DNA of 64,000 nucleotides, from the NCBI GenBank assembly GCA_964019695.1, contig CAXHUL010000525.1, positions 377,001 through 441,000 on the forward strand. The letters run 5' to 3'. This DNA comes from Loripinus fragilis (Eukaryota > Mollusca > Bivalvia > Lucinida > Lucinidae). Within the stretch, counting starts at the first letter, position 1, and each line of letters begins with the position of its first letter. The position numbers were made by a program, and so were the translations under genes. The notes beneath the pieces are model-generated. The model was not told where the DNA came from. It ran no database searches and saw only the letters and a list, made by a program, of their open reading frames with translations. Shown one piece after another: positions 48,501 to 61,323 of the stretch.

Positions 48501-49881
48501 GGATAGCGGTTGTACGCGCTTTCTAAGGCTCTGATCGCTTTTAGATTTTGCACGCGGATAGGGCCAACAGAGGCGCAGGTATTGCCATGCGCACCTGCCC
48601 GCAACAATGTTTCGATACCGAGTTATCGGGGTGTGGAAGTCCGCCGCCCCGAAGCTTTACGCGCTTCCGTCTCGCGAACTACTATTTTCATCATGCCCAC
48701 ACGGGCATCAGTTTGTAGTACGGGAGGCCGTCTACAAATGGTGAAAATTTCAAAGCCTTCCGTCGGGAAATTAAAAAGTTATGAGCATTAGAAGATCTTC
48801 CCATTAGGCCCCATTAGGCCACAGTAGCCGACCGGGCCTAAAACTTGCGCGGGTCACTTTCACGAACGGGCTCGAAACTGGTGCCAGAAGTTAGCCCCTG
48901 ACCAGTGCTTCATTGTGAGGCATTGCGTAAAATTTTCCGTCCCCCGAGTGCCGAGCAATAGCCCCTGAAAGGGCTTTCGGCACAATTTTCACGCCCTTAT
49001 TTGAGCCACTTGTAGCCGAAGGAATTTTGCGCAAATGACTGAGAGGTGCTCCTGGGCACTGCTCATCACTTTGCAATAGGTTCCGGGGCTTTTCGCGAAG
49101 GTCGCGTTTTCTCAAACTTTGAGGGCATTAGTGGGTGGGGTGTGAAAACCTCCGAATGCATGGTTCTCAGCTCCTGCTGTGGGCAGCAAGCCAATTTTTT
49201 TTCCAAAATGTTGACCTATAAAAGAGCTTACTCGGGTGTGAAAATTATCATTGTGCGCGCGCGCCCCGGACCGCAATTATGATATTTCCTGTTTTCCCAT
49301 AGGGCCCAAGGCAAATGGGGATAGCGGTTGTACGCGCTTTCTAAGGCTCTGATCGCTTTTAGATTTTGCACGCGGATAGGGCCAACAGAGGCGCAGGTAT
49401 TGCCATGCGCACCCGCCCGCAACAATGTTTCGATACCGAGTTATCGGGGTGTGGAAGTCCGCCGCCCCGAAGCTTTACGCGCTTCTGTCTCGCGAACTAC
49501 TATTTTCATCATGCCCACACGGGCATCAGTTTGTAGTACGGGAGGCCGTCTACAAATGGTGAAAATTTCAAAGCCTTCCGTCGGGAAATTAAAAAGTTAT
49601 GAGCATTAGAAGATCTTCCCATTAGGCCCCATTAGGCCACAGTAGCCGACCGGGCCTAAAACTTGCGCGGGTCACTTTCACGGACGGGCTCGAAACTGGT
49701 GCCAGAAGTTAGCCCCCGACCAGTGCTTCATTGTGAGGCATTGCGTAAAATTTTCCGTCCCCCGAGTGCAGAGCAATAGCCCCTGAAAGGGCTTTTGGCA
49801 CAATTTTCACGCCCTTATTTGAGCCACTTGTAGCCGAAGGAATTTTGCGCAAATGACTGAGAGGTGCTCCTGGGCACTGCT

Positions 49882-52334
49882 CATCACTTTGCAATAGGTT
49901 CCGGGGCTTTTCGCGAAGGTCGCGTTTTCTCAAACTTTGAGGGCATTAGTGGGTGGGGTGTGAAAACCTCCGAATGCATGGTTCTCAGCTCCTGCTGTGG
50001 GCAGCAAGCCAATTTTTTTCCAAAATGTTGACCTATAAAAGAGCTTACTCGGGTGTGAAAATTATCATTGTGCGCGCGCGCCCCGGACCGCAATTATGAT
50101 ATTTCCTGTTTTCCCATAGGGCCCAAGGCAAATGGGGATAGCGGTTGTACGCGCTTTCTAAGGCTCTGATCGCTTTTAGATTTTGCACGCGGATAGGGCC
50201 AACAGAGGCGCAGGTATTGCCATGCGCACCCGCCCGCAACAATGTTTCGATACCGAGTTATCGGGGTGTGGAAGTCCGCTGCCCCGAAGCTTTACGCGCT
50301 TCCGTCTCGTGAACTACTATTTTCATCATGCCCACACGGGCATCAGTTTGTAGTACGGGAGGCCGTCTACAAATGGTGAAAATTTCAAAGCCTTCCGTCG
50401 GGAAATTAAAAAGTTATGAGCATTAGAAGATCTTCCCATTAGGCCCCATTAGGCCACAGTAGCCGACCGGGCCTAAAACTTGCGCGGGTCACTTTCACGG
50501 ACGGGCTCGAAACTGGTGCCAGAAGTTAGCCCCCGACCAGTGCTTCATTGTGAGGCATTGCGTAAAATTTTCCGTCCCCCGAGTGCCGAGCAATAGCCCC
50601 TGAAAGGGCTTTCGGCACAATTTTCATGCCCTTATTTGAGCCACTTGTAGCCGAAGGAATTTTGCGCAAATGACTGAGAGGTGCTCCTGGGCACTGCTCA
50701 TCACTTTGCAATAGGTTCCGGGGCTTTTCGCGAAGGTCGCGTTTTCTCAAACTTTGAGGGCATTAGTGGGTGGGGTGTGAAAACCTCCGAATGCATGGTT
50801 CTCAGCTCCTGCTGTGGGCAGCAAGCCAATTTTTTTTCCAAAATGTTGACCTATAAAAGAGCTTACTCGGGTGTGAAAATTATCATTGTGCGCGCGCGCC
50901 CCGGACCGCAATTATGATATTTCCTGTTTTCCCATAGGGCCCAAGGCAAATGGGGATAGCGGTTGTACGCGCTTTCTAAGGCTCTGATCGCTTTTAGATT
51001 TTGCACGCGGATAGGGCCAACAGAGGCGCAGGTATTGCCATGCGCACCCGCCCGCAACAATGTTTCGATACCGAGTTATCGGGGTGTGGAAGTCCGCTGC
51101 CCCGAAGCTTTACGCGCTTCCGTCTCGCAAACTACTATTTTCATCATGCCCACACGGGCATCAGTTTGTAGTACGGGAGGCCGTCTACAAATGGTGAAAA
51201 TTTCAAAGCCTTCCGTCTGGAAATTAAAAAGTTATGAGCATTAGAAGATCTTCCCATTAGGCCCCATTAGGCCACAGTAGCCGACCGGGCCTAAAACTTG
51301 CGCGGGTCACTTTCACGGACGGGCTCGAAACTGGTGCCAGAAGTTAGCCCCCGACCAGTGCTTCATTGTGAGGCATTGCGTAAAATTTTCCGTCCCCCGA
51401 GTGCCGAGCAATAGCCCCTGAAAGGGCTTTCGGCACAATTTTCACGCCCTTATTTGAGCCACTTGTAGCCGAAGGAATTTTGCGCAAATGACTGAGAGGT
51501 GCTCCTGGGCACTGCTCATCACTTTGCAATAGGTTCCGGGGCTTTTCGCGAAGGTCGCGTTTTCTCAAACTTTGAGGGCATTAGTGGGTGGGGTGTGAAA
51601 ACCTCCGAATGCATGGTTCTCAGCTCCTGCTGTGGGCAGCAAGCCAATTTTTTTTCCAAAATGTTGACCTATAAAAGAGCTTACTCGGGTGTGAAAATTA
51701 TCATTGTGCGCGCGCGCCCCGGACCGCAATTATGATATTTCCTGTTTTCCCATAGGGCCCAAGGCAAATGGGGATAGCGGTTGTACGCGCTTTCTAAGGC
51801 TCTGATCGCTTTTAGATTTTGCACGCGGATAGGGCCAACAGAGGCGCAGGTATTGCCATGCGCACCCGCCCGCAACAATGTTTCGATACCGAGTTATCAG
51901 GGTGTGGAAGTCCGCCGCCCCGAAGCTTTACGCGCTTCCGTCTCGTGAACTACTATTTTCATCATGCCCACACGGGCATCAGTTTGTAGTACGGGAGGCC
52001 GTCTACAAATGGTGAAAATTTCAAAGCCTTCCGTCGGGAAATTAAAAAGTTATGAGCATTAGAAGATCTTCCCATTAGGCCCCATTAGGCCACAGTAGCC
52101 GACCGGGCCTAAAACTTGCGCGGGTCACTTTCACGGACGGGCTCGAAACTGGTGCCAGAAGTTAGCCCCCGACCAGTGCTTCATTGTGAGGCATTGCGTA
52201 AAATTTTCCGTCCCCCGAGTGCCGAGCAATAGCCCCTGAAAGGGCTTTCGGCACAATTTTCACGCCCTTATTTGAGCCACTTGTAGCCGAAGGAATTTTG
52301 CGCAAATGACTGAGAGGTGCTCCTGGGCACTGCT
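49882..52334 (+). repeat. Monomers 62-64, interleaved shared variants
   Basis: Monomers 62 and 63 share CCGCTGCCCC (50280, 51098). Monomers 62 and 64 share CTCGTGAAC (50310, 51946), while 63 has CTCGCAAAC (51129). The pattern needs recurrent CpG mutation or at least two exchanges. CTCGTGAAC puts a stop in the plus-strand open frame of 62 and 64. Confidence 0.75.
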
Positions 52335-53970
52335 CATCACTTTGCAATAGGTTCCGGGGCTTTTCGCGAAGGTCGCGTTTTCGCAAACTTTGAGGGCATT
52401 AGTGGGTGGGGTGTGAAAACCTCCGAATGCATGGTTCTCAGCTCCTGCTGTGGGCAGCAAGCCAATTTTTTTTCCAAAATGTTGACCTATAAAAGAGCTC
52501 ACTCGGGTGTGAAAATTATCATTGTGCGCGCGCGTCCCGGACCGCAATTATGATATTTCCTGTTTTCCCATAGGACCCAAGGCAAATGGGGATAGCGGTT
52601 GTACGCGCTTTCTAAGGCTCTGATCGCTTTTAGATTTTGCACGCGGATAGGGCCAACAGAGGCGCAGGTATTGCCATGCGCACCCGCCCGCAACAATGTT
52701 TCGATACCGAGTTATCGGGGTGTGGAAGTCCGCCGCCCCGAAGCTTTACGCGCTTCCGTCTCGCGAACTACTATTTTCATCATGCCCACACGGGCATCAG
52801 TTTGTAGTACGGGAGGCCGTCTACAAATGGTGAAAATTTCAAAGCCTTCCGTCGGGAAATTAAAAAGTTATGAGCATTAGAAGATCTTCCCATTAGGCCC
52901 CATTAGGCCACAGTAGCCGACCGGGCCTAAAACTTGCGCAGGTCACTTTCACGGACGGGCTCGAAACTGGTGCCAGAAGTTAGCCCCCGACCAGTGCTTC
53001 ATTGTGAGGCATTGCGTAAAATTTTCCGTCCCCCGAGTGCCGAGCAATAGCCCCTGAAAGGGCTTTCGGCACAATTTTCACGCCCTTATTTGAGCCACTT
53101 GTAGCCGAAGGAATTTTGCGCAAATGACTGAGAGGTGCTCCTGGGCACTGCTCATTACTTTGCAATAGGTTCCGGGGCTTTTAGCGAAGGTCGCGTTTTC
53201 GCAAACTTTGAGGGCATTAGTGGGTGGGGTGTGAAAACCTCCGAATGCATGGTTCTCAGCTCCTGCTGTGGGCAGCAAGCCAATTTTTTTTCCAAAATGT
53301 TGACCTATAAAAGAGCTTACTCGGGTGTGAAAATTATCATTGTGCGCGCGCGTCCCGGACCGCAATTATGATATTTCCTGTTTTCCCATAGGGCCCAAGG
53401 CAAATGGGGATAGCGGTTGTACGCGCTTTCTAAGGCTCTGATCGCTTTTAGATTTTGCACGCGGATAGGGCCAACAGAGGCGCAGGTATTGCCATGCGCT
53501 CCCGCCCGCAACAATGTTTCGATACCGAGTTATCGGGGTGTGGAAGTCCGCCGCCCCGAAGCTTTACGCGCTTCCGTCTCGCGAACTACTATTTTCATCA
53601 TGCCCACACGGGCATCAGTTTGTAGTACAGGAGGCCGTCTACAAATGGTGAAAATTTCAAAGCCTTCCGTCGGGAAATTAAAAAGTTATGAGCATTAGAA
53701 GATCTTCCCATTAGGCCCCATTAGGCCACAGTAGCCGACCGGGCCTAAAACTTGCGCGGGTCACTTTCACGGACGGGCTTGAAACTGGTGCCAGAAGTTA
53801 GCCCCCGACCAGTGCTTCATTGTGAGGCATTGCGTAAAATTTTCCTTCCCCCGAGTGCGGAGCAATAGCCCCTGAAAGGGCTTTCGGCACAATTTTCACG
53901 CCCTTATTTGAGCCACTTGTAGCCGAAGGAATTTTGCGCAAATGACTGAGAGGTGCTCCTGGGCACTGCT
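52335..53970 (+). repeat. Monomers 65-66, adjacent pair sharing variants
   Basis: Both have GTTTTCGCAAAC (52382, 53201; a T-G transversion, hence a good identity marker) and GCGCGTCCCGG (52535, 53353). Private changes separate them: GAGCTCACTC, AGGACCCAAGG and GCGCAGGTC in 65; CTCATTAC, TTTTAGCG and GCGCTCCCG in 66. This is consistent with a recent single-monomer duplication followed by mutation. Confidence 0.8.
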
Positions 53971-54787
53971 CATCACTTTGCAATAGGTTCCGGGGCTTTT
54001 CGCGAAGGTCGCGTTTTCTCAAACTTTGAGGGCATTAGTGGGTGGGGTGTGAAAACCTCCGAATGCATGGTTCTCAGCTCCTGCTGTGGGCAGCAAGCCA
54101 ATTTTTTTTCCAAAATGTTGACCTATAAAAGAGCTTACTCGGGTGTGAAAATTATCATTGTGCGCGCGCCCCCGGACCGCAATTATGATATTTCCTGTTT
54201 TCCCATAGGGCCCAAGGCAAATGGGGATAGCGGTTGTACGCGCTTTCTAAGGCTCTGATCGCTTTTAGATTTTGCACGCGGATAGGGCCAACAGAGGCGC
54301 AGGTATTGCCATGCGCACCCGCCCGCAACAATGTTTCGATACCGAGTTATCAGGGTGTGGAAGTCCGCCGCCCCGAAGCTTTACGCGCTTCCTTCTCGCG
54401 AACTACTATTTTCATCATGCCCACACGGGCATCAGTTTGTAGTACGGGAGGCCGTCTACAAATGGTGAAAATTTCAAAGCCTTCCGTCGGGAAATTAAAA
54501 AGTTATGAGCATTAGAAGATCTTCCCATTAGGCCCCATTAGGCCACAGTAGCCGACCGGGCCTAAAACTTGCGCGGGTCACTTTCACGGACGGGCTCGAA
54601 ACTGGTGCCAGAAGTTAGCCCCCGACCAGTGCTTCATTGTGAGGCATTGCGTAAAATTTTCCGTCCCCCGAGTGCCGAGCAATAGCCCCTGAAAGGGCTT
54701 TCGGCACAATTTTCACGCCCTTATTTGAGCCACTTGTAGCCGAAGGAATTTTGCGCAAATGACTGAGAGGTGCTCCTGGGCACTGCT
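53971..54787 (+). repeat. Monomer 67, 817 bp
   Basis: The GC run reads GTGCGCGCGCCCCCGG (near 54161-54176), with one base lost and the alternation shortened. It also has TTATCAGGG (as in monomer 64 near 51899) and CTTCCTTCTCG. The shared TTATCAGGG is a CpG transition and so weak evidence of exchange. Confidence 0.8.
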
Positions 54788-55605
54788 CATCACTTTGCAA
54801 TAGGTTCCGGGGCTTTTCGCGAAGGTCGCGTTTTCTCAAATTTTGAGGGCATTAGTGGGTGGGGTGTGAAAACCTCCGAATGCATGGTTCTCAGCTCCTG
54901 CTGTGGGCAGCAAGCCAATTTTTTTTCCAAAATGTTGACCTATAAAAGAGCTTACTCGGGTGTGAAAATTATCATTGTGCGCGCGCGCCCCGGACCGCAA
55001 TTATGATATTTCCTGTTTTCCCATAGGGCCCAAGGCAAATGGGGATAGCGGTTGTACGCGCTTTCTAAGGCTCTGATCGCTTTTAGATTTTGCACGCGGA
55101 TAGGGCCAACAGAGGCGCAGGTATTGCCATGCGCACCCGCCCGCAACAATGTTTCGATACCGAGTTATCGGGGTGTGGAAGTCCGCCGCCCCGAAGCTTT
55201 ACGCGCTTCCGTCTCGCGAACTACTATTTTCATCATGCCCACACGGGCATCAGTTTGTAGTACGGGAGGCCGTCTACAAATGGTGAAAATTTCAAAGCCT
55301 TCCGTCGGGAAATTAAAAAGTTATGAGCATTAGAAGATCTTCCCATTAGGCCCCATTAGGCCACAGTAGCCGACCGGGCCTAAAACTTGCGCGGGTCACT
55401 TTCACGGACGGGCTCGAAACTGGTGCCAGAAGTTAGCCCCCGACCAGTGCTTCATTGTGAGGCATTGCGTAAAATTTTCCGTCCCCCGAGTGCCGAGCAA
55501 TAGCCCCTGAAAGGGCTTTCGGCACAATTTTCACGCCCTTATTTGAGCCACTTGTAGCCGAAGGAATTTTGCGCAAATGACTGAGAGGTGCTCCTGGGCA
55601 CTGCT

Positions 55606-57241
55606 CATCACTTTGCAATAGGTTCCGGGGCTTTTCGCGAAGGTCGCGTTTTCTCAAACTTTGAGGGCATTAGTGGGTGGGGTGTGAAAACCTCCGAATG
55701 CATGGTTCTCAGCTCCTGCTGTGGGCAGCAAGCCAATTTTTTTTCCAAAATGTTGACCTATAAAAGAGCTTACTCGGGTGTGAAAATTATCATTGTGCGC
55801 GCGCGCCCCGGACCGCAATTATGATATTTCATGTTTTCCCATAGGGCCCAAGGCAAATGGGGATAGCGGTTGTACGCGCTTTCTAAGGCTCTGATCGCTT
55901 TTAGATTTTGCACGCGGATAGGGCCAACAGAGGCGCAGGTATTGCCATGCGCACCCGCCCGCAACAATGTTTCGATACCGAGTTATCGGGGTGTGGAAGT
56001 CCGCCGCCCCGAAGCTTTACGCGCTTCCGTCTCGCGAACTACTATTTTCATCATGCCCACACGGGCATCAGTTTGTAGTACGGGAGGCCGTCTACAAATG
56101 GTGAAAATTTCAAAGCCTTCCGTCGGGAAATTAAAAAGTTATGAGCATTAGAAGATCTTCCCATTAGGCCCCATTAGGCCACAGTAGCCGACCGGGCCTA
56201 AAACTTGCGCGGGTCACTTTCACGGACGGGCTCGAAACTGGTGCAAGAAGTTAGCCCCCGACCAGTGCTTCATTGTGAGGCATTGCGTAAAATTTTCCGT
56301 CCCCCGAGTGCCGAGCAATAGCCCCTGAAAGGGCTTTCGGCACAATTTTCACGCCCTTATTTGAGCCACTTGTAGCCGAAGGAATTTTGCGCAAATGACT
56401 GAGAGGTGCTCCTGGGCACTGCTCATCACTTTGCAATAGGTTCCGGGGCTTTTCGCGAAGGTCGCGTTTTCTCAAACTTTGAGGGCATTAGTGGGTGGGG
56501 TGTGAAAACCTCCGAATGCATGGTTCTCAGCTCCTGCTGTGGGCAGCAAGCCAATTTTTTTTCCAAAATGTTGACCTATAAAAGAGCTTACTCGGGTGTG
56601 AAAATTATCATTGTGCGCGCGCGCCCCGGACCGCAATTATGATATTTCCTGTTTTCCCATAGGGCCCAAGGCAAATGGGGATAGCGGTTGTACGCGCTTT
56701 CTAAGGCTCTGATCGCTTTTAGATTTTGCACGCGGATAGGGCCAACAGAGGCGCAGGTATTGCCATGCGCACCCGCCCGCAACAATGTTTCGATACCGAG
56801 TTATCGGGGTGTGGAAGTCCGCCGCCCCGAAGCTTTACGCGCTTCCGTCTCGCGAACTACTATTTTCATCATGCCCACACGGGCATCAGTTTGTAGTACG
56901 GGAGGCCGTCTACAAATGGTGAAAATTTCAAAGCCTTCCGTCGGGAAATTAAAAAGTTATGAGCATTAGAAGATCTTCCCATTAGGCCCCATTAGGCCAC
57001 AGTAGCCGACTGGGCCTAAAACTTGCGCGGGTCACTTTCACGGACGGGCTCGAAACTGGTGCAAGAAGTTAGCCCCCGACCAGTGCTTCATTGTGAGGCA
57101 TTGCGTAAAATTTTCCGTCCCCCGAGTGCCGAGCAATAGCCCCTGAAAGGGCTTTCGGCACAATTTTCACGCCCTTATTTGAGCCACTTGTAGCCGAAGG
57201 AATTTTGCGCAAATGACTGAGAGGTGCTCCTGGGCACTGCT
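55606..57241 (+). repeat. Monomers 69-70, adjacent pair sharing GTGCAAGAAG
   Basis: Both carry the C-A transversion GTGCAAGAAG (56245, 57063), found nowhere else in the window as far as I can see. Otherwise they are nearly consensus apart from ATTTCATG in 69 and GACTGGGCC in 70. A one-monomer duplication or conversion is likely. Confidence 0.8.
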
Positions 57242-58059
57242 CATCACTTTGCAATAGGTTCCGGGGCTTTTCGCGAAGGTCGCGTTTTCTCAAACTTTGA
57301 GGGCATTAGTGGGTGGGGTGTGAAAACCTCCGAATGCATGGTTCTCAGCTCCTGCTGTGGGCAGCAAGCCAATTTTTTTTCCAAAATGTTGACCTATAAA
57401 AGAGCTTACTCGGGTGTGAAAATTATCATTGTGCGCGCGCGCCCCGGACCGCAATTATGATATTTCCTGTTTTCCCATAGGGCCCACGGCAAATGGGGAT
57501 AGCGGTTGTACGCGCTTTCTAAGGCTCTGATCGCTTTTAGATTTTGCACGCGGATAGGGCCAACAGAGGCGCAGGTATTGCCATGCGCACCCGCCCGCAA
57601 CAATGTTTCGATACCGAGTTATCGGGGTGTGGAAGTCCGCCGCCCCGAAGCTTTACGCGCTTCCGTCTCGCGAACTACTATTTTCATCATGCCCACACGG
57701 GCATCAGTTTGTAGTACGGGAGGCCGTCTACAAATGGTGAAAATTTCAAAGCCTTCCGTCGGGAAATTAAAAAGTTATGAGCATTAGAAGATCTTCCCAT
57801 TAGGCCCCATTAGGCCACAGTAGCCGACCGGGCCTAAAACTTGCGCGGGTCACTTTCACGGACGGGCTCGAAACTGGTGCCAGAAGTTAGCCCCCGACCA
57901 GTGCTTCATTGTGAGGCATTGCGTAAAATTTTCCGTCCCCCGAGTGCCGAGCAATAGCCCCTGAAAGGGCTTTCGGCACAATTTTCACGCCCTTATTTGA
58001 GCCACTTGTAGCCGAAGGAATTTTGCGCAAATGACTGAGAGGTGCTCCTGGGCACTGCT

Positions 58060-58872
58060 CATCACTTTGCAATAGGTTCCGGGGCTTTTCGCGAAGGTCG
58101 CGTTATCTCAAACTTTGAGGGCATTAGTGGGTGGGGTGTGAAAACCTCCGAATGCATGGTTCTCAGCTCCTGCTGTGGGCAGCAAGCCAATTTTTTTTCC
58201 AAAATGTTGACCTATAAAAGAGCTTACTCGGGTGTGAAAATTATCATTGTGCGCGCGCGCCCCAGACCGCAATTATGATATTTCCTGTTTTCCCATAGGG
58301 CCCAAGGCAAATGGGGGGTTGTACGCGCTTTCTAAGGCTGTGATCGCTTTTAGATTTTGCACGCGGATAGGGCCAACAGAGGCGCAGGTATTGCCATGCG
58401 CACCCGCCCGCAACAATGTTTCGATACCGAGTTATCGGGGTGTGGAAGTCCGCCGCCCCGAAGCTTTACGCGCTTCCGTCTCGCGAACTACTATTTTCAT
58501 CATGCCCACACGGGCATCAGTTTGTAGTACGGGAGGCCGTCTACAAATGGTGAAAATTTCAAAGCCTTCCGTCGGGAAATTAAAAAGTTATGAGCATTAG
58601 AAGATCTTCCCATTAGGCCCCATTAGGCCACAGTAGCCGACCGGGCCTAAAACTTGCGCGGGTCACTTTCACGGACTGGCTCGAAACTGGTGCCAGAAGT
58701 TAGCCCCCGACCAGTGCTTCATTGTGAGGCATTGCGTAAAATTTTCTGTCCCCCGAGTGCCGAGCAATAGCCCCTGAAAGGGCTTTCGGCACAATTTTCA
58801 CGCCCTTATTTGAGCCACTTGTAGCCGAAGGAATTTTGCGCAAATGACTGAGAGGTGCTCCTGGGCACTGCT
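58060..58872 (+). repeat. Monomer 72, 813 bp with a 5-bp deletion
   Basis: AAATGGGGGGTTG at 58310-58320 replaces AAATGGGGATAGCGGTTG, a loss of five bases, the largest deletion in the window. It shares GGCTGTGATCG with monomer 73 (58340 and 59158), so a local exchange covered the adjoining 20 bp but not the deletion. Confidence 0.88.
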
Positions 58873-59690
58873 CATCACTTTGCAATAGGTTCCGGGGCTT
58901 TTCGCGAAGGTCGCGTTTTCTCAAACTTTGAGGGCATTAGTGGGTGGGGTGTGAAAACCTCCGAATGCATGGTTCTCAGCTCCTGCTGTGGGCAGCAAGC
59001 CAATTTTTATTCCAAAATGTTGACCTATAAAAGAGCTTACTCGGGTGTGAAAATTATCATTGTGCGCGCGCGCCCCGGACCGCAATTATGATATTTCCTG
59101 TTTTCCCATAGGGCCCAAGGCAAATGGGGATAGCGGTTGTACACGCTTTCTAAGGCTGTGATCGCTTTTAGATTTTGCACGCGGATAGGGCCAACAGAGG
59201 CGCAGGTATTGCCATGCGCACCCGCCCGCAACAATGTTTCGATACCGAGTTATCGGGGTGTGGAAGTCCGCCGCCCCGAAGCTTTACGCGCTTCCGTCTC
59301 GCGAACTACTATTTTCATCATGCCCACACGGGCATCAGTTTGTAGTACGGGAGGCCGTCTACAAATGGTGAAAATTTCAAAGCCTTCCGTCGGGAAATTA
59401 AAAAGTTATGAGCATTAGAAGATCTTCCCATTAGGCCCCATTAGGCCACAGTAGCCGACCGGGCCTAAAACTTGCGCGGGTCACTTTCACGGACGGGCTC
59501 GAAACTGGTGCCAGAAGTTAGCCCCCGACCAGTGCTTCATTGTGAGGCATTGCGTAAAATTTTCCGTCCCCCGAGTGCCGAGCAATAGCCCCTGAAAGGG
59601 CTTTCGGCACAATTTTCACGCCCTTATTTGAGCCACTTGTAGCCGAAGGAATTTTGCGCAAATGACTGAGAGGTGCTCCTGGGCACTGCT

Positions 59691-60508
59691 CATCACTTTG
59701 CAATAGGTTCCGGGGCTTTTCGCGAAGGTCGCGTTTTCTCAAACTTTGAGGGCATTAGTGGGTGGGGTGTGAAAACCTCCGAATGCATGGTTCTCAGCTC
59801 CTGCTGTGGGCAGCAAGCCAATTTTTTTTCCAAAATGTTGACCTATAAAAGAGCTTACTCGGGTGTGAAAATTATCATTGTGCGCGCGCGCCCCGGACCG
59901 CAATTATGATATTCCCTGTTTTCCCATAGGGCCCAAGGCAAATGGGGATAGCAGTTGTACGCGCTTTCTAAGGCTCTGATCGCTTTTAAATTTTGCATGC
60001 GGATAGGGCCAACAGAGGCGCAGGTATTGCCATGCGCATCCGCCCGCAACAATGTTTCGATACCGAGTTATCGGGGTGTGGAAGTCCGCCACCCCGAAGC
60101 TTTACGCGCTTCCGTCTCGCGAACTACTATTTTCATCATGCCCACACGGGCATCAGTTTGTAGTACGGGAGGCCGTCTACAAATGGTGAAAATTTCAAAG
60201 CCTTCCGTCAGGAAATTAAAAAGTTATGAGCATTAGAAGATCTTCCCATTAGGCCCCATTAGGCCACAGTAGCCGACCGGGCCTAAAACTTGCGCGGGTC
60301 ACTTTCACGGACGGGCTCGAAACTGGTGCCAGAAGTTAGCCCCCGACCAGTGCTTCATTGTGAGGCATTGCGTAAAATTTTCCGTCCCCCGAGTGCCGAG
60401 CAATAGCCCCTGAAAGGGCTTTCGGCACAATTTTCACGCCCTTATTTGAGCCACTTGTAGCCGAAGGAATTTTGCGCAAATGACTGAGAGGTGCTCCTGG
60501 GCACTGCT
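59691..60508 (+). repeat. Monomer 74, transition-rich diverged copy
   Basis: Between 59914 and 60210 I count seven substitutions from consensus: 59953 G-A, 59989 G-A, 59998 C-T, 60039 C-T, 60091 G-A, 60210 G-A and one T-C at 59914. All are transitions. Monomer 75 continues the trend with 60530 G-A, 60542 G-C, 60853 C-T, 60882 C-A and a 3-bp loss. Most other monomers show only a few changes. Confidence 0.8.
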
Positions 60509-61323
60509 CATCACTTTGCAATAGGTTCCAGGGCTTTTCGCCAAGGTCGCGTTTTCTCAAACTTTGAGGGCATTAGTGGGTGGGGTGTGAAAACCTCCGA
60601 ATGCATGGTTCTCAGCTCCTGCTGTGGGCAGCAAGCCAATTTTTTTTCCAAAATGTTGACCTATAAAAGAGCTTACTCGGGTGTGAAAATTATCATTGTG
60701 CGCGCGCGCCCCGGACCGCAATTATGATATTTCCTGTTTTCCCATAGGGCCCAAGGCAAATGGGGATAGCGGTTGTACGCGCTTTCTAAGGCTCTGATCG
60801 CTTTTAGATTTTGCACGCGGATAGGGCCAACAGAGGCGCAGGTATTGCCATGTGCACCCGCCCGCAACAATGTTTCGATACAGAGTTATCGGGGTGTGGA
60901 AGTCCGCCTCGAAGCTTTACGCGCTTCCGTCTCGCGAACTACTATTTTCATCATGCCCACACGGGCATCAGTTTGTAGTACGGGAGGCCGTCTACAAATG
61001 GTGAAAATTTCAAAGCCTTCCGTCGGGAAATTAAAAAGTTATGAGCATTAGAAGATCTTCCCATTAGGCCCCATTAGGCCACAGTAGCCGACCGGGCCTA
61101 AAACTTGCGCGGGTCACTTTCACGGACGGGCTCGAAACTGGTGCCAGAAGTTAGCCCCCGACCAGTGCTTCATTGTGAGGCATTGCGTAAAATTTTCCGT
61201 CCCCCGAGTGCCGAGCAATAGCCCCTGAAAGGGCTTTCGGCACAATTTTCACGCCCTTATTTGAGCCACTTGTAGCCGAAGGAATTTTGCGCAAATGACT
61301 GAGAGGTGCTCCTGGGCACTGCT
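60509..61323 (+). repeat. Monomer 75, 815 bp
   Basis: AGTCCGCCTCGAAGC near 60901-60915 is three bases shorter than the usual AGTCCGCCGCCCCGAAGC. With its left neighbour it forms the most diverged patch in the last 10 kb. Confidence 0.82.

Larger units (their letters stand above)
40066..48900 (+). repeat. Local higher-order repeat: marked pair X-Y at spacings of 4, 3 and 2 monomers
   Basis: Type X monomers (50, 54, 57) share CTTTTTGCG, ATTAGTTGG, TCTCACG or TCTCACA (40494, 43766, 46220) and GCCCCTGACC (40719, 43991, 46445). Monomer 59 carries only the last two (47856, 48081), so it is a partial X. The monomer after each is type Y with CACGAACGGG (41503, 44775, 47229, 48865). X monomers start at 40066, 43338, 45792 and 47428, giving intervals of 3272, 2454 and 1636 bp, that is exactly 4, 3 and 2 monomers. 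Monomer 60 combines the Y marker with the X marker GCCCCTGACC (48899). Confidence 0.85.

Noticed and set aside
58247..58600. Longest open frame in the window, 117 codons in monomer 72
   Set aside because: It exists only because the 5-bp deletion at 58310-58320 fuses two of the usual non-coding frames. The start is GTG in a GC run, and no other monomer has it.
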